From Arthrobacter citreus (GTDB lineage: Bacteria > Actinomycetota > Actinomycetes > Actinomycetales > Micrococcaceae), in contig NZ_VTFV01000010.1 of the NCBI RefSeq assembly GCF_009192745.1, forward strand, positions 124,001 through 188,000: a stretch of 64,000 nucleotides of DNA, in the 5' to 3' direction. The notes below the pieces were generated by a model. That model made no database searches. It was not told the origin of the DNA and worked only from the letters and a program-made list of their open reading frames with translations. This document shows, piece by piece, positions 7,697-17,263 of this stretch (positions within the stretch are counted from its first letter, which is position 1; each line of letters starts with the position of its first letter). Both the position numbers and the translations under genes were made by a program.

Positions 7697-9444
7697 GTAG
7701 AGCTTCCAAGGGATTCCCTGACTTTCACCGGCCGTGGACACGCCACTACGCCGAAGGCGTGCCGCAGAACCTCAAGCTGCCCAAGGGCTCGCTGGTGGAC
7801 ATGGTGGAGGAATCCGTCAGCCGGTACGGTTCCAAGCCCGCGCTGCAGTTCTTCGGTGCCACCACCAGCTACCGGGAAATGGGGGAGCAGATCCGGCGTG
7901 CCGCAGCGGGCCTGAAGCGCCTCGGCGTCGGGCCCGGAGACCGTGTGGCACTGGTCCTGCCCAACGCGCCGCAGCACGTGGTTGCCTTCTACGCCGTCCT
8001 GCGGCTGGGCGCAGTGGTAGTGGAGCACAATCCGCTCTACACCGACCGCGAACTGCGCCACCAGTTCGAGGACCACGGAGCAACCGTGGCCATCGTCTGG
8101 GACAAGGCCGCGGATCGGATCCAGTCCCTGCCCGCAGACATCCCGGTCCGGACCATCGTGTCCGTTGACCTGATCAGCGCCATGCCGCGCACCACCCGGC
8201 TGGCCTTGAAGCTTCCCCTTCCCGCGGCCCGCCGCAGCAGGGCCGCCTTGGCTCCGGAAAAGAAGCCGCGCAGTGCCGGCCGAAGGGTCCTTGAGTGGAA
8301 GGAACTGCTGGACAACCGGCCGTTGCCGCGCCGCTATCCGCACCCCAAGGAAACCGACCTCGCTGCCATCCAGTACACCTCGGGAACCACGGCAGATCCC
8401 AAGGGCGCCATGCTCAGCCACGCCAACCTCATGGCCAACGCCGCGCAGGGCCGGGCGTGGATCCCGGGACTCCGGATGGGCAAGGAAACCGTCTACGGTG
8501 TGTTGCCCATGTTCCATGCCTACGGCCTGACCCTGAGCCTCACCTTCGCCATGAGCATCGGGGCCAAGCTGGTGCTGTTTCCGAAGTTCGACGTCGACCT
8601 GGTCCTGAAAGCGGCCAAGAAGACTCCGCCGACCTTCCTGCCGGCGGTGCCGCCGATCTACGACCGTATTGTGGCCGGTGCCGAAAAGCAGGGTATCTCC
8701 CTCAAGGGTGTGCGTTTCGCCATCTCCGGTGCCATGAACCTTCCTGCCGCCACGGTGGATGCTTGGGAGAAGGCAACCGGAGGCTACCTGATCGAAGGGT
8801 ACGGCCTGACGGAAACCTCGCCGGTGGCCCTGGGCAACCCCATGGGGCCCACCCGCAAGGCCGGCACCGTGGGCGTTCCGTTCCCGCTGACGGACATTAA
8901 GGTGGTGGATCCGGAAGATCCCGCCAAGGAGCGCCGCCGCGGCGAAGCCGGGGAGCTGCTGATCCGCGGACCGCAGGTCTTCCAGGGCTATTGGAACAAG
9001 CCGGCCGAAACCCGGGCAGCGCTGCTCGACGGGGGCTGGTTCCGCACCGGAGACATCGTGTCAGTGGACGACGACGACTTCGTCACCATTCGGGACCGGA
9101 TCAAGGAACTGATCATCACGGGAGGCTTCAACGTCTCGCCCTCCGAGGTTGAGGAAGCCCTCAAACGCCATCCGGCCGTTGCCGAGGCCGCAGTCGTTGG
9201 CCTGACCCGGACCGGCGGCGGAGAAGACGTGGTAGCTGCCGTCGTCGCCCGGCCTGACATGAAGTTCGACGCCGATGAACTGCGCTCCTATGTGCGGACG
9301 GAACTGGCGGCCTACAAGGTGCCGCGCCGCATCGTGCAGATTCCGGACCTTCCTAGGTCCCTGATTGGCAAGGTGCTCCGGAGGCACGTCAAAGAGTCGC
9401 TGCTGCACAAGGGAACCGGCCACGAGGCCGGACCTACAACCTAG
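7693..9444 (+). CDS. Long-chain fatty-acid CoA ligase (AMP-forming)
   Basis: 583 residues of the ANL superfamily. It activates a fatty acid to acyl-AMP and then acyl-CoA. The P-loop reads YTSGTTADPKG, with an Ala-Asp where most relatives have Gly-x. GYGLTETSP, GWFRTGD, the hinge I-I-T-G-G-F-N-V-S-P-S-E-V and the catalytic lysine in LIGKVLRR are all present, so it should be active. The GTG at 7693 is preferred because it overlaps the leader ORF and the protein then begins at the conserved region. Twelve bases separate it from the downstream permease, so the two are cotranscribed. Confidence 0.88.
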   Translation: MSRASKGFPDFHRPWTRHYAEGVPQNLKLPKGSLVDMVEESVSRYGSKPALQFFGATTSYREMGEQIRRAAAGLKRLGVGPGDRVALVLPNAPQHVVAFYAVLRLGAVVVEHNPLYTDRELRHQFEDHGATVAIVWDKAADRIQSLPADIPVRTIVSVDLISAMPRTTRLALKLPLPAARRSRAALAPEKKPRSAGRRVLEWKELLDNRPLPRRYPHPKETDLAAIQYTSGTTADPKGAMLSHANLMANAAQGRAWIPGLRMGKETVYGVLPMFHAYGLTLSLTFAMSIGAKLVLFPKFDVDLVLKAAKKTPPTFLPAVPPIYDRIVAGAEKQGISLKGVRFAISGAMNLPAATVDAWEKATGGYLIEGYGLTETSPVALGNPMGPTRKAGTVGVPFPLTDIKVVDPEDPAKERRRGEAGELLIRGPQVFQGYWNKPAETRAALLDGGWFRTGDIVSVDDDDFVTIRDRIKELIITGGFNVSPSEVEEALKRHPAVAEAAVVGLTRTGGGEDVVAAVVARPDMKFDADELRSYVRTELAAYKVPRRIVQIPDLPRSLIGKVLRRHVKESLLHKGTGHEAGPTT

Positions 9445-9456
9445 ACGGGGGAAACC

Positions 9457-10647
9457 ATGGACAGCCAGCCCGGCTCGAGTCCGAACGTAAGCGAGTCGAA
9501 GCGGCTCCAGGGGTATTGGAACGACGGCCTCGGCCATGCCGCCCTGCGCTCTGCCCAGCTCCTGCTTGTCCTGCTGCTGGTGGGCGTGGGTGTGTATGCG
9601 CTGACAAGGGTGACGCTGGTGGTGATTCCGCTCCTGCTCGCGCTGATCCTGGCAGCGGCCATCGCCCCGTTCGTCAACTGGCTGCGCCGCAAGGGCTGGC
9701 CGGGGGCGCTTGCCACCGGCACGTCCTTCCTGCTGCTGCTGGCGGTCTTCGGCGGACTGGTCACCGGAATCGTCTTCGCTGTGCGCAGTGAGTGGTCCTC
9801 CCTGGTAGACCAGGCGGTTGCCGGATTCGACCAGCTCTACGCCATGGTCCAGGACGGCCCCTTCGCCTTCGACGACTCGGCGATATCCGACGCCCGGGAC
9901 TCAGTCCTAGATTTCGCGACCTCCTCAGCCGTGGGCAACGGGGCGCTGGCCGGAATCTCAGCCGCGGGGTCTTTCGCCACCGGGTTCGCCCTGATGGCGG
10001 TGGTGCTGTTCTTCTTCCTGAAGGACGGAGACAAGATCTGGGCCTTCATCCTGCGCTGGTTCCGCGGTGAACGGCGGGAGAAGGCAGCCCTGGCCGGTGC
10101 CCGCACCATGGAGGTGCTGGGCGGGTATGTCCGCGGCACCGCAATCGTGGCCGCCGTCGACGCCGTCTGTATTGGCGCCGCGCTGTTTATCCTTGGCGTA
10201 CCTCTGGCACTGCCGCTGTCCGTGATCGTGTTCGTTGGATCCTTCATTCCGCTGGTGGGTGCCACCGCGGCCGGAATCCTGGCTGCCCTGATCGCACTCG
10301 TGGCGAACGGCCCCGTGGTGGCCCTGGTCGTGGTGATCGTGATCATTGCCGTCAACCAGCTTGAGGGCAACTTCCTGCAGCCGGTGGTGATGGGCAGGAC
10401 ACTGAGCATCCACGCACTGGTGATCCTGCTTGCACTGACCGCCGGAACGATCCTTGCCGGAATTATCGGCGCGATCCTCTCGGTCCCGATTGCCGCCGTC
10501 GGCTGGGCCGTCATCAAGGTCTGGACCGGTGAGGACACCGGCGATCCGGGGGAAGTGGCGGAGGTTGCTTCACCGGAGCAGGACGCGGATTCAGCCGAAG
10601 GCTCAGCGGATCTTGGAAGCACCGGGGCCGGACGGGCAGGGGATTAA
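9457..10647 (+). CDS. AI-2E family transporter (PerM/UPF0118)
   Basis: 396 residues with about seven or eight membrane spans and the long central cytoplasmic segment typical of this family. Members have been linked to autoinducer-2 export or Na+/H+ exchange, but for most the substrate is unknown. The last ~40 residues form an acidic, Ser/Glu/Asp-rich cytoplasmic tail. It follows the acyl-CoA ligase at 12 bp, so they share a transcript. A functional link is not evident. Confidence 0.82.
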   Translation: MDSQPGSSPNVSESKRLQGYWNDGLGHAALRSAQLLLVLLLVGVGVYALTRVTLVVIPLLLALILAAAIAPFVNWLRRKGWPGALATGTSFLLLLAVFGGLVTGIVFAVRSEWSSLVDQAVAGFDQLYAMVQDGPFAFDDSAISDARDSVLDFATSSAVGNGALAGISAAGSFATGFALMAVVLFFFLKDGDKIWAFILRWFRGERREKAALAGARTMEVLGGYVRGTAIVAAVDAVCIGAALFILGVPLALPLSVIVFVGSFIPLVGATAAGILAALIALVANGPVVALVVVIVIIAVNQLEGNFLQPVVMGRTLSIHALVILLALTAGTILAGIIGAILSVPIAAVGWAVIKVWTGEDTGDPGEVAEVASPEQDADSAEGSADLGSTGAGRAGD

Positions 10648-10662
10648 CCGTCCGGACCCGGT
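10621..10662 (+). terminator. Hairpin spanning the AI-2E gene stop
   Basis: 15-bp arms with one mismatch (10621-10635 and 10648-10662). The left arm lies inside the last codons of the permease gene. It is GC-rich with no T-run, so it may be a weak or factor-assisted terminator. Confidence 0.45.
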
Positions 10663-10863
10663 GCGGTACTGGGGGCCGGCGCTACTCGGCGTTGTAAGTC
10701 ACGAAACTATTGTTTACCCACGCTAGTGGGCGCCTGAGGCGCGGGTCAATTAGTGTGAAACTGCAGCACCGGTCCGCTGCCTTTTGCGGCCGCGGAGCAG
10801 GCAATGCCTTCCGGACTCTGCCGGCAGGAACACAGATAAGGGAACGAAAGGACGGCTGCCCTG

Positions 10864-11442
10864 ATGAAGGCCCTGTCGGTTGAACCGAGCAACGCCCCGA
10901 TTGCCATTGGCTCCCGGATCCGCACTGCACGGCAGGCGCGCCACCTGACCATTGAGCAGGTAGCGGACTCGACCGGGCTGACCAAGGGTTTCCTCAGCCG
11001 GGTGGAACGGGACCTCACGTCACCATCGGTGGCTTCACTGGTGACCCTGTGCCAGGTGCTTTCAATCTCCATCGGCGACCTGTTCCTGCCGCCGCAGACC
11101 ACCCTGGTGCGCTGGCCCGAGGCACCGGGAATCAATTTGGGCGGCGACGGCATCAACGAGCGGCTGGTTACTCCGCGCACTGAACGCCGCGTCCAGGTGA
11201 TCCGCTCCGAGATTGTTCCCGGCGGAGCCGGCGAGGCGGACCTGTACTCCGTGGACTGCGACGTGGAGGTGCTGCACGTCGCCGAGGGCCGGCTGGAGCT
11301 TGTTTTCACTGCGGAGACCATGAACCTCACCGCAGGGGACACTGTGACCTTTCCCGGCAAGGAACCGCACTCCTGGCGCAACCCGGACCCCGACGCTTCC
11401 GCCGTGGTGATCTGGACGCTGGTCAGCCCCGGCTCTGCCTAG
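10864..11442 (+). CDS. XRE family regulator with C-terminal cupin domain
   Basis: 192 residues. A Cro/C1-type helix-turn-helix fills residues about 15-72 (I-G-S-R-I-R-T-A-R, then L-T-K-G-F-L-S-R-V-E-R). A cupin sensor occupies about 110-190, ending in a G-D-T-V-T-F-P turn and a P-H-S-W-R-N segment. Members of this architecture often control polyamine, amino-acid or sugar catabolism by binding small molecules in the cupin. It starts 41 bp upstream of an alpha-mannosidase gene on the same strand, so that enzyme is its likeliest target. A CCCAC-GCTA-GTGGG dyad at 10717-10730 in its own upstream region could be an operator. Confidence 0.85.
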   Translation: MKALSVEPSNAPIAIGSRIRTARQARHLTIEQVADSTGLTKGFLSRVERDLTSPSVASLVTLCQVLSISIGDLFLPPQTTLVRWPEAPGINLGGDGINERLVTPRTERRVQVIRSEIVPGGAGEADLYSVDCDVEVLHVAEGRLELVFTAETMNLTAGDTVTFPGKEPHSWRNPDPDASAVVIWTLVSPGSA

Positions 11443-11483
11443 TTCCCTTCCCAACCGGGCGGTGCGGCGAGCAGAGTGGGCGC

Positions 11484-14483
11484 ATGCATCCGGACCGTGA
11501 GCTGACCGAACGCCGCCTTGCCCGTTTCCTCGCCCAGCGGTTGCCGCCGCATCTCTGGACCGCTGCGCAGCCGCTTCAGGCAGCAGCCTGGGATGCCCCT
11601 TCAGAGCCGGTGTCCTTCGCCGAAGCCGCCGGGCAGGATTACCAGCCGGTTGCCCCCGGCACCCGCTGGGGCAGGCCCTGGGGAACCACCTGGTTCCGCC
11701 TCACCGGCACGGTGCCTGAGGGTGCTCCAGGCTTCATTCCCGAAGCACTGATCGACCTGGGGTTCAGCACTGACATGCCCGGCTTCCAAGCCGAGGGGCT
11801 GGTCTACGACGCCGCAGGAAACGTCCTCAAGGCCCTGGAATCAACGAACATGGCGGTGCCGCTGGAGCAGGAACCCGGCAGCAGCCTGCTGCTCTGGGTG
11901 GAGGCCGCAGCCACCCCGAACGTCATTGGCAACTTCAGCTTCCTGCCGACACCGCTGGGCGACCCCGATACTGCGGGCAGCGAACCCCTGTACGTTTTCC
12001 GCCGCGCGGATACCGCGCTGCTGGATGAGCAGGCCTGGAACCTTGCCCAGGACTTTGACGTGCTCTGGGGCCTCATGCATGAACTTCCCATGGATTCCCC
12101 GCGCCGGCACGAGCTGCTGCGGGCCATGGAACGCGCCGCCGCCGCGGTGGACCCGCAGGACGTCTCCGGTTCGGCTGGAACTGCCCGGAAGCTGCTGGAA
12201 CCTGCGCTCAGCGCACCCGCCGCTGCCAGCGCCCACCGGATCCACGCCGTCGGGCACGCACACATTGACAGTGCCTGGCTGTGGCCGGTGCGCGAGACCC
12301 GCCGGAAGGTGGCGCGTACCTTCGCCAACGTGCTGGCACTGATGGACAAGGACCCTGGGTTCGTCTTCACGGCCTCCTCTGCCCAGCAGTACGCCTGGCT
12401 CCAGGAAGACCATCCGGCACTGTTCGCCCGGGTAGCAGCCCGGGTCGCGGAAGGGCGGTTCGTTCCGGCGGGCGGGATGTGGGTCGAGGCGGACACCAAC
12501 CTGCCCTCCGGGGAATCCCTGGTGCGGCAGTTCACCTTCGGCAAACGCTTCTTCCTGGAAGCGTTTGGAGTCGAGCCGCTGGATGTGTGGCTGCCGGATT
12601 CCTTCGGCTACTCCGGCGCCCTCCCGCAGCTCATTCGAGCGGCCGGCTCGCGCTGGTTCCTGACCCAGAAACTGAGCTGGAACGAATCCGACGTGATGCC
12701 TCACCACACCTTCCTGTGGGAAGGAATCGACGGAACCAGGGTCTTCACCCATTTCCCGCCGGTGGACACCTACAACTCCGCCCTGACCGGCCAGGAACTG
12801 GCCCGGGCCCAGCGGCAGTTCCGCGAAAAGGGAGCCACGAACCTGTCCCTGGTTCCCTTTGGCTGGGGCGACGGCGGCGGGGGTCCCACGCGGGAAATGC
12901 TCGCCGCCGCGCACCGCACCGCTTCGCTGGAGGGTTCGCCCCGGGTGGAGCTCTCCAGCCCGCAGGCGTTCTTCACCGCGGCAGAGGCGGACTACGCCGA
13001 CCCGCCCGTGTGGTCCGGGGAAATGTATCTGCAGTTCCATCGCGGGACCTACACCTCCCAGGCCCGGACCAAACGCGGCAACCGGCGCAGTGAGGCACTG
13101 CTGAAGGAAGCTGAGCTCTGGGCGGCCGCTGCCGCCGTCCGGTGCGGAACGGACTACCCCTATCAGGAACTCGAAGCGGCGTGGAAAACCGTGCTGCTGG
13201 GCCAGTTCCATGACATCCTCCCCGGCTCCTCCATCGCCTGGGTGTACCAGGATGCCGAGCGTGCCTACGCAGAAACCGCCGAGCATCTGGAGCGAATCAT
13301 CGGACGCTCCCAGCGGGCGCTCGCCGGGGAAGGGGACGGTTCCCTGGTCTTCAATGCGGCACCGGTGGCGCTGCGGGGCATTCCGGCCATGGGTGCCGCT
13401 GCCGGGCCGGCGGCGCCTGCCGCGGTTCGGATCCAGGAGTACGACGGCGGCTGGGAACTCGCCTCCGGCCACCTCACCGCCCGCTTTGGGCCAACAGGTG
13501 CCCTTCTCTCGCTGCGCGGCGAGAGCGGCCGCGAACTGGTGGCTCCCGGGGAGGAAGCGAACCGGTTCGAACTTTTCCGCGATACCCCGAACCAGTGGGA
13601 TGCCTGGGACCTTGACGCCGCGGACCGCGCCGGTGCGCTCACGCTCAGCGGGGACCTCACCCATGAGCCGGAAAGCCTGGTCCTAGACTGCTCGTTTGGC
13701 GCGTCGACGCTGCGGCAGCGGATCTCGCTGAGCCCCGACGGGCGTGCCCTGGACCTGGAAATCGAGGTGGACTGGCGCGAGCGGCAGAAGCTGCTGAAGC
13801 TTGGCTTTCCGGTGGCCGTGCTGGCGGACCGGGCCGCGGCTGAAATCCAGTTTGGGCACATCCAGCGGCCCACTCACGCAAACACGTCCTGGGACCACGC
13901 GCGCTTCGAAGTTCCGGCCCACCGCTGGGTACATGCCGGGGAACATGGCAGGGGAGTGGCCCTGGCCAATGACTCAACCTACGGCTACGACATTTCCCGC
14001 ACCGGGTCGCGGGACGCGGGCACCGGAACCCTGCTGCGGGCCTCGCTGCTGCGGGCCCCGCTCTTCCCGGATCCCGGAGCGGACCAAGGCCGGCACCGGT
14101 TCCGGTTTTCGCTGCGTCCGGACGCGACCGTGGCTGAGGCGGTGCAGGAGGGATACCGTCTGAACCTGCCCCTGCGCACGGTCCGCGCCGGCGGCGCCGG
14201 AAGCGTAGCCCCGTTGGCGGTCCTGGCGCCCGGAAGCGTGCTGGTGGAGACTGTCAAGCTCGCGGACGACCGCTCCGGAGACGTGGTGCTGCGTCTCTAC
14301 GAGGCGCTGGGCGGGCACACTAATGCCGTGCTGACCGCCGGCTTCCAGGCCCGCACGGCCCTCCTGACGGATCTGCTGGAACGGCCGGAGGGGACGGGGG
14401 CGCAGCTGCCCAGGCGGGATGACGGCCGGTGGGAACTGGGGTTCAGGCCCTTTGAAGTGAAGACCGTGCGCCTGGCCCGGTGA
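11484..14483 (+). CDS. Alpha-mannosidase, glycoside hydrolase family 38
   Basis: 999 residues, full length for a bacterial GH38. It hydrolyses terminal alpha-mannosides with a zinc-dependent retaining mechanism. The zinc site HAHIDSAW gives His260 and Asp262. WLPDSFGYSG supplies the nucleophile Asp372, and a further histidine lies in GQFHDILPGS. The C-terminal half is the beta-sandwich region of the family. No signal peptide is visible, so it acts in the cytoplasm on imported oligosaccharides. Its end overlaps the convergent monooxygenase gene by 41 bp. The upstream XRE-cupin gene is probably its regulator. Confidence 0.9.
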   Translation: MHPDRELTERRLARFLAQRLPPHLWTAAQPLQAAAWDAPSEPVSFAEAAGQDYQPVAPGTRWGRPWGTTWFRLTGTVPEGAPGFIPEALIDLGFSTDMPGFQAEGLVYDAAGNVLKALESTNMAVPLEQEPGSSLLLWVEAAATPNVIGNFSFLPTPLGDPDTAGSEPLYVFRRADTALLDEQAWNLAQDFDVLWGLMHELPMDSPRRHELLRAMERAAAAVDPQDVSGSAGTARKLLEPALSAPAAASAHRIHAVGHAHIDSAWLWPVRETRRKVARTFANVLALMDKDPGFVFTASSAQQYAWLQEDHPALFARVAARVAEGRFVPAGGMWVEADTNLPSGESLVRQFTFGKRFFLEAFGVEPLDVWLPDSFGYSGALPQLIRAAGSRWFLTQKLSWNESDVMPHHTFLWEGIDGTRVFTHFPPVDTYNSALTGQELARAQRQFREKGATNLSLVPFGWGDGGGGPTREMLAAAHRTASLEGSPRVELSSPQAFFTAAEADYADPPVWSGEMYLQFHRGTYTSQARTKRGNRRSEALLKEAELWAAAAAVRCGTDYPYQELEAAWKTVLLGQFHDILPGSSIAWVYQDAERAYAETAEHLERIIGRSQRALAGEGDGSLVFNAAPVALRGIPAMGAAAGPAAPAAVRIQEYDGGWELASGHLTARFGPTGALLSLRGESGRELVAPGEEANRFELFRDTPNQWDAWDLDAADRAGALTLSGDLTHEPESLVLDCSFGASTLRQRISLSPDGRALDLEIEVDWRERQKLLKLGFPVAVLADRAAAEIQFGHIQRPTHANTSWDHARFEVPAHRWVHAGEHGRGVALANDSTYGYDISRTGSRDAGTGTLLRASLLRAPLFPDPGADQGRHRFRFSLRPDATVAEAVQEGYRLNLPLRTVRAGGAGSVAPLAVLAPGSVLVETVKLADDRSGDVVLRLYEALGGHTNAVLTAGFQARTALLTDLLERPEGTGAQLPRRDDGRWELGFRPFEVKTVRLAR

Positions 14484-16149
14484 GCCGTTCCAGGTAGGCC
14501 ACTGCACCGTTGATGTCCGTTCCGTTGGACCGGTACCCGATGTACCCGTCGGGGCGGATCACCAGCACCTCAGGCCGCCGGGCGGAAAGGCCAAGGCGCT
14601 CAAACGCCAGCCCGCTGACGTCCTCGATGACGCCCGGGCCCGACGCAGTGAGGGTGCTGGCCACCACCAGGCGCTGCACACTGAGCAGGCGGCCCATGCC
14701 GGAAAGGGCGGCGTGCAGCTGCTGGGGCGTGTCCTCCGGCCAGCCCGGGCCGGAGAGCAGAATATGGAAGCCGGGCGCGGACACCAGGTCCTGCAGCCGG
14801 CGCTCCTGCTGCTGGTAGTGCACGACGGCGTCCGGCAGCCGGTCTCCCGGACGCGGTCCCGAGGCCAGCACAGCCGGAAGGCGGTTGGCCCCGGCAGCCG
14901 TCATGGTGCTGCCGCGGTAGTGGATGCCCAGCTGGGACATGGTGCGGAACGCACGGCTGCGCAGCCGCTCGCTGGCAGCCAGGGAAGGGGCCAGTGCGGG
15001 CAACAGCTTGGTGCGGGGGAGCTTCGCCAGGGCACTGCGGCTGGTGGCAAGCTTGAACAGCCGGTCGGTAAAGCTGACGATGCCGCGAGCCACGGGCCGG
15101 CGTTCGGCGTCATAGCTGTCGATCAGTTCGTCGGCGGCCAGGCCGCGTGCGCCCAGGGCAAGTTTCCAGCCCAGGTTCAACGCGTCCTGGATTCCGGTGT
15201 TCATGCCCTGTCCGCCCACGGGGGAGTGGACGTGTGCTGCGTCGCCGGCGAGGAAGACTGAACCGGACTGGAAGAACTCTGCCATCTGGTGGGAAAGCCG
15301 GAAGCTGCTGATCCACTTCGGGTCGTGCAGCTTCAGGCCGCCGCCGGAGAACTTGTCCGCGATACCCTGCAGGTATTCAAGGGTGGCGGCGCTGTTGTCT
15401 CCGTGTTCCTTGAGGCTGATCATCCGCCAGGATGCTGGGTTCCCCAGCGGGAAAAGCACCATGAAACCGTCGTCGGTGGGGTAGGCGTGCACAGCTCCGG
15501 GGGCCACGCCGTCGACTTCCAGGTCTGCCAGAACGAAGGTGTCTGCGTAGCCGGAACCGCGGAAGTCCATGCCGGCCCGGCGGCGCACGGTGCTTTCGGC
15601 GCCGTCGGCACCCACGACGTAGCGGGCCCGGATCCGGTCGATGCCGCGGTCCTGCCGCTGGACGCGGGCTTCCATGCCCGCGAAGGGGTCCTCCGGGTCC
15701 AGGCGCTCGAGTTCCAGGAGCTCTGCGCCGCGCTCAACGCGGATTCCGCGGGCGCCCAGGTAAGTCAGGAGGATCCGCTCGGTTTCGGACTGCGGCAGGA
15801 AGAGCAGCTGCTGGTGGGCGCAGTCTTCGATCCCGATGTCGAAGAGGCCGATCTGGACGGTCTCCTCAGGCAGGTGCAGATGCAGCTGGTGTGCGGGGTT
15901 TCCACGCCGTGCCATCTCCGCACTGATCCCGAAGGGCCGCAGCGCCTCCAGGGTGCGCGGCTGCACAGCCAGCGCCCGGGACTGGGTCGAGGGACCCTGC
16001 CTGCGGTCGATGATCCTAAAGCTCGTTCCATAACCGGCGAGCTGGGCCGCAAGGGCCAGCCCGGTGGGTCCGGCACCCACGATCAGGACATCGACGTCGT
16101 AGTTCATTCCATCATTGTTCGCATAGGAAACCCGGTCCGCCATAGTCAC
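14443..16149 (-). CDS. FAD-dependent aromatic monooxygenase (PHBH class, thioredoxin-like tail)
   Basis: About 554-568 residues. The FAD Rossmann motif is GAGPTGLALA. The second FAD motif, G-D-A-A-H-V-H-S-P-V-G-G-Q-G-M-N, is followed by a thioredoxin-like C-terminal domain ending in V-L-V-I-R-P-D-G-Y-I-G-Y-R. This is the phenol hydroxylase/TfdB layout, using NAD(P)H and O2 to hydroxylate an aromatic ring. The substrate cannot be inferred. The start is uncertain: GTG 16149, ATG 16143 or ATG 16107. The last gives the usual distance to the FAD motif, but none has a strong ribosome site. It is divergent from the ureohydrolase operon. Confidence 0.85.
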   Translation of the reverse strand: MTMADRVSYANNDGMNYDVDVLIVGAGPTGLALAAQLAGYGTSFRIIDRRQGPSTQSRALAVQPRTLEALRPFGISAEMARRGNPAHQLHLHLPEETVQIGLFDIGIEDCAHQQLLFLPQSETERILLTYLGARGIRVERGAELLELERLDPEDPFAGMEARVQRQDRGIDRIRARYVVGADGAESTVRRRAGMDFRGSGYADTFVLADLEVDGVAPGAVHAYPTDDGFMVLFPLGNPASWRMISLKEHGDNSAATLEYLQGIADKFSGGGLKLHDPKWISSFRLSHQMAEFFQSGSVFLAGDAAHVHSPVGGQGMNTGIQDALNLGWKLALGARGLAADELIDSYDAERRPVARGIVSFTDRLFKLATSRSALAKLPRTKLLPALAPSLAASERLRSRAFRTMSQLGIHYRGSTMTAAGANRLPAVLASGPRPGDRLPDAVVHYQQQERRLQDLVSAPGFHILLSGPGWPEDTPQQLHAALSGMGRLLSVQRLVVASTLTASGPGVIEDVSGLAFERLGLSARRPEVLVIRPDGYIGYRSNGTDINGAVAYLERLTGPGARSSLQRA

Positions 16150-16285
16150 AGCCTAGTCTTGACGCCGATGGCTGTTCCACTTTAGCCTTCCGATAAACAT
16201 TTGATGCCTATTGGATAACTTTCGCCCTCCTGCAGGTAGGCTCGGAAACAGGCGCCAGACCCTAGCGAAACCGGAGAACCAGACA

Positions 16286-17263
16286 GTGGATATGTCCCAG
16301 AACCAGCCGCGCATCAACACCAACGGCAAAGTAGGGCCGATCGACGCCGCGCAGGTTCCGCGTTATGCAGGGGCCGCCACATATGCCCGCCTTCCGCGGC
16401 TGGATGAGGTGGCACGCGCCGACGTCGCTGTTGTGGGTGTTCCGTTCGACACCGGTGTCTCCTACCGGCCCGGTGCCCGGTTTGGCGGAAACCACATCCG
16501 CGAGGCCTCACGCCTGCTGCGCCCCTACAATCCGGCGCAGGACACTTCCCCGTTCGCGAACCTGCAGGTCGCCGATGCCGGCGACCTGGCAGTGAACCCG
16601 TTCAACATCAACGAGGCCATCGAAACCATCCAAGCCGGCGCCCTGGACCTGACCGAGGGCGGAACCCGGCTGCTGACCCTGGGCGGGGACCACACCATTG
16701 CCCTGCCGCTGCTGCGGGCGGCAGCTGAGCGTGCCGGGCAGCCGGTGGCCATGCTGCACTTCGATGCGCACCTCGATACCTGGGACACGTACTTCGGTGC
16801 CGAGTACACCCACGGCACCCCGTTCCGCCGGGCGGTGGAGGAAGGGATCCTGGATACCGAAGCGATCTCCCATGTGGGTACCCGCGGACCGCTGTACGGC
16901 AAGAAGGACCTGGAGGAGGACCGCCGCTTCGGGTTTGGCATCGTGACCAGCTCGGATGTGTTCCGGCAGGGCGTCGACGAAGTCGTCGCGAAGCTGCGTG
17001 ACCGGATCGGAAACCGGCCACTGTACATTTCCGTGGACATTGATGTGCTGGATCCGGCCCACGCCCCGGGCACGGGCACCCCGGAAGCCGGGGGCATCAC
17101 CAGCCGCGAGCTGCTGGAGATCCTGCGCGGCATGCGGGGCATGAACCTCATCGGCGCCGACGTGGTGGAAGTGGCCCCGGCCTATGACCACGCGGACATC
17201 ACCGCCGTGGCTGCCTCACACGTTGCCTACGACCTCATCACGCTCATGGGACTCGAATCATGA
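16286..17263 (+). CDS. Agmatinase-family ureohydrolase (possible guanidinobutyrase)
   Basis: 325 residues. It hydrolyses a guanidino compound to urea and an amine with a binuclear Mn centre. The ligand motifs [19 protein letters not shown] and [19 protein letters not shown] are all intact. The GTG at 16286 is chosen because GGAG lies 9 nt upstream; ATG 16292 is the alternative. It overlaps the ThDP enzyme gene by ATGA. An isolated member would be called agmatinase. The coupled ThDP decarboxylase makes 4-guanidinobutyrate, the last guanidino intermediate of the arginine transaminase pathway, an attractive substrate, but this is inference. Confidence 0.85.
   Translation: MDMSQNQPRINTNGKVGPIDAAQVPRYAGAATYARLPRLDEVARADVAVVGVPFDTGVSYRPGARFGGNHIREASRLLRPYNPAQDTSPFANLQVADAGDLAVNPFNINEAIETIQAGALDLTEGGTRLLTLGGDHTIALPLLRAAAERAGQPVAMLHFDAHLDTWDTYFGAEYTHGTPFRRAVEEGILDTEAISHVGTRGPLYGKKDLEEDRRFGFGIVTSSDVFRQGVDEVVAKLRDRIGNRPLYISVDIDVLDPAHAPGTGTPEAGGITSRELLEILRGMRGMNLIGADVVEVAPAYDHADITAVAASHVAYDLITLMGLES

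Noticed and set aside
11841-13664. 607-codon open frame opposite the alpha-mannosidase
   Set aside because: Antisense to intact GH38 motifs and without any domain of its own.
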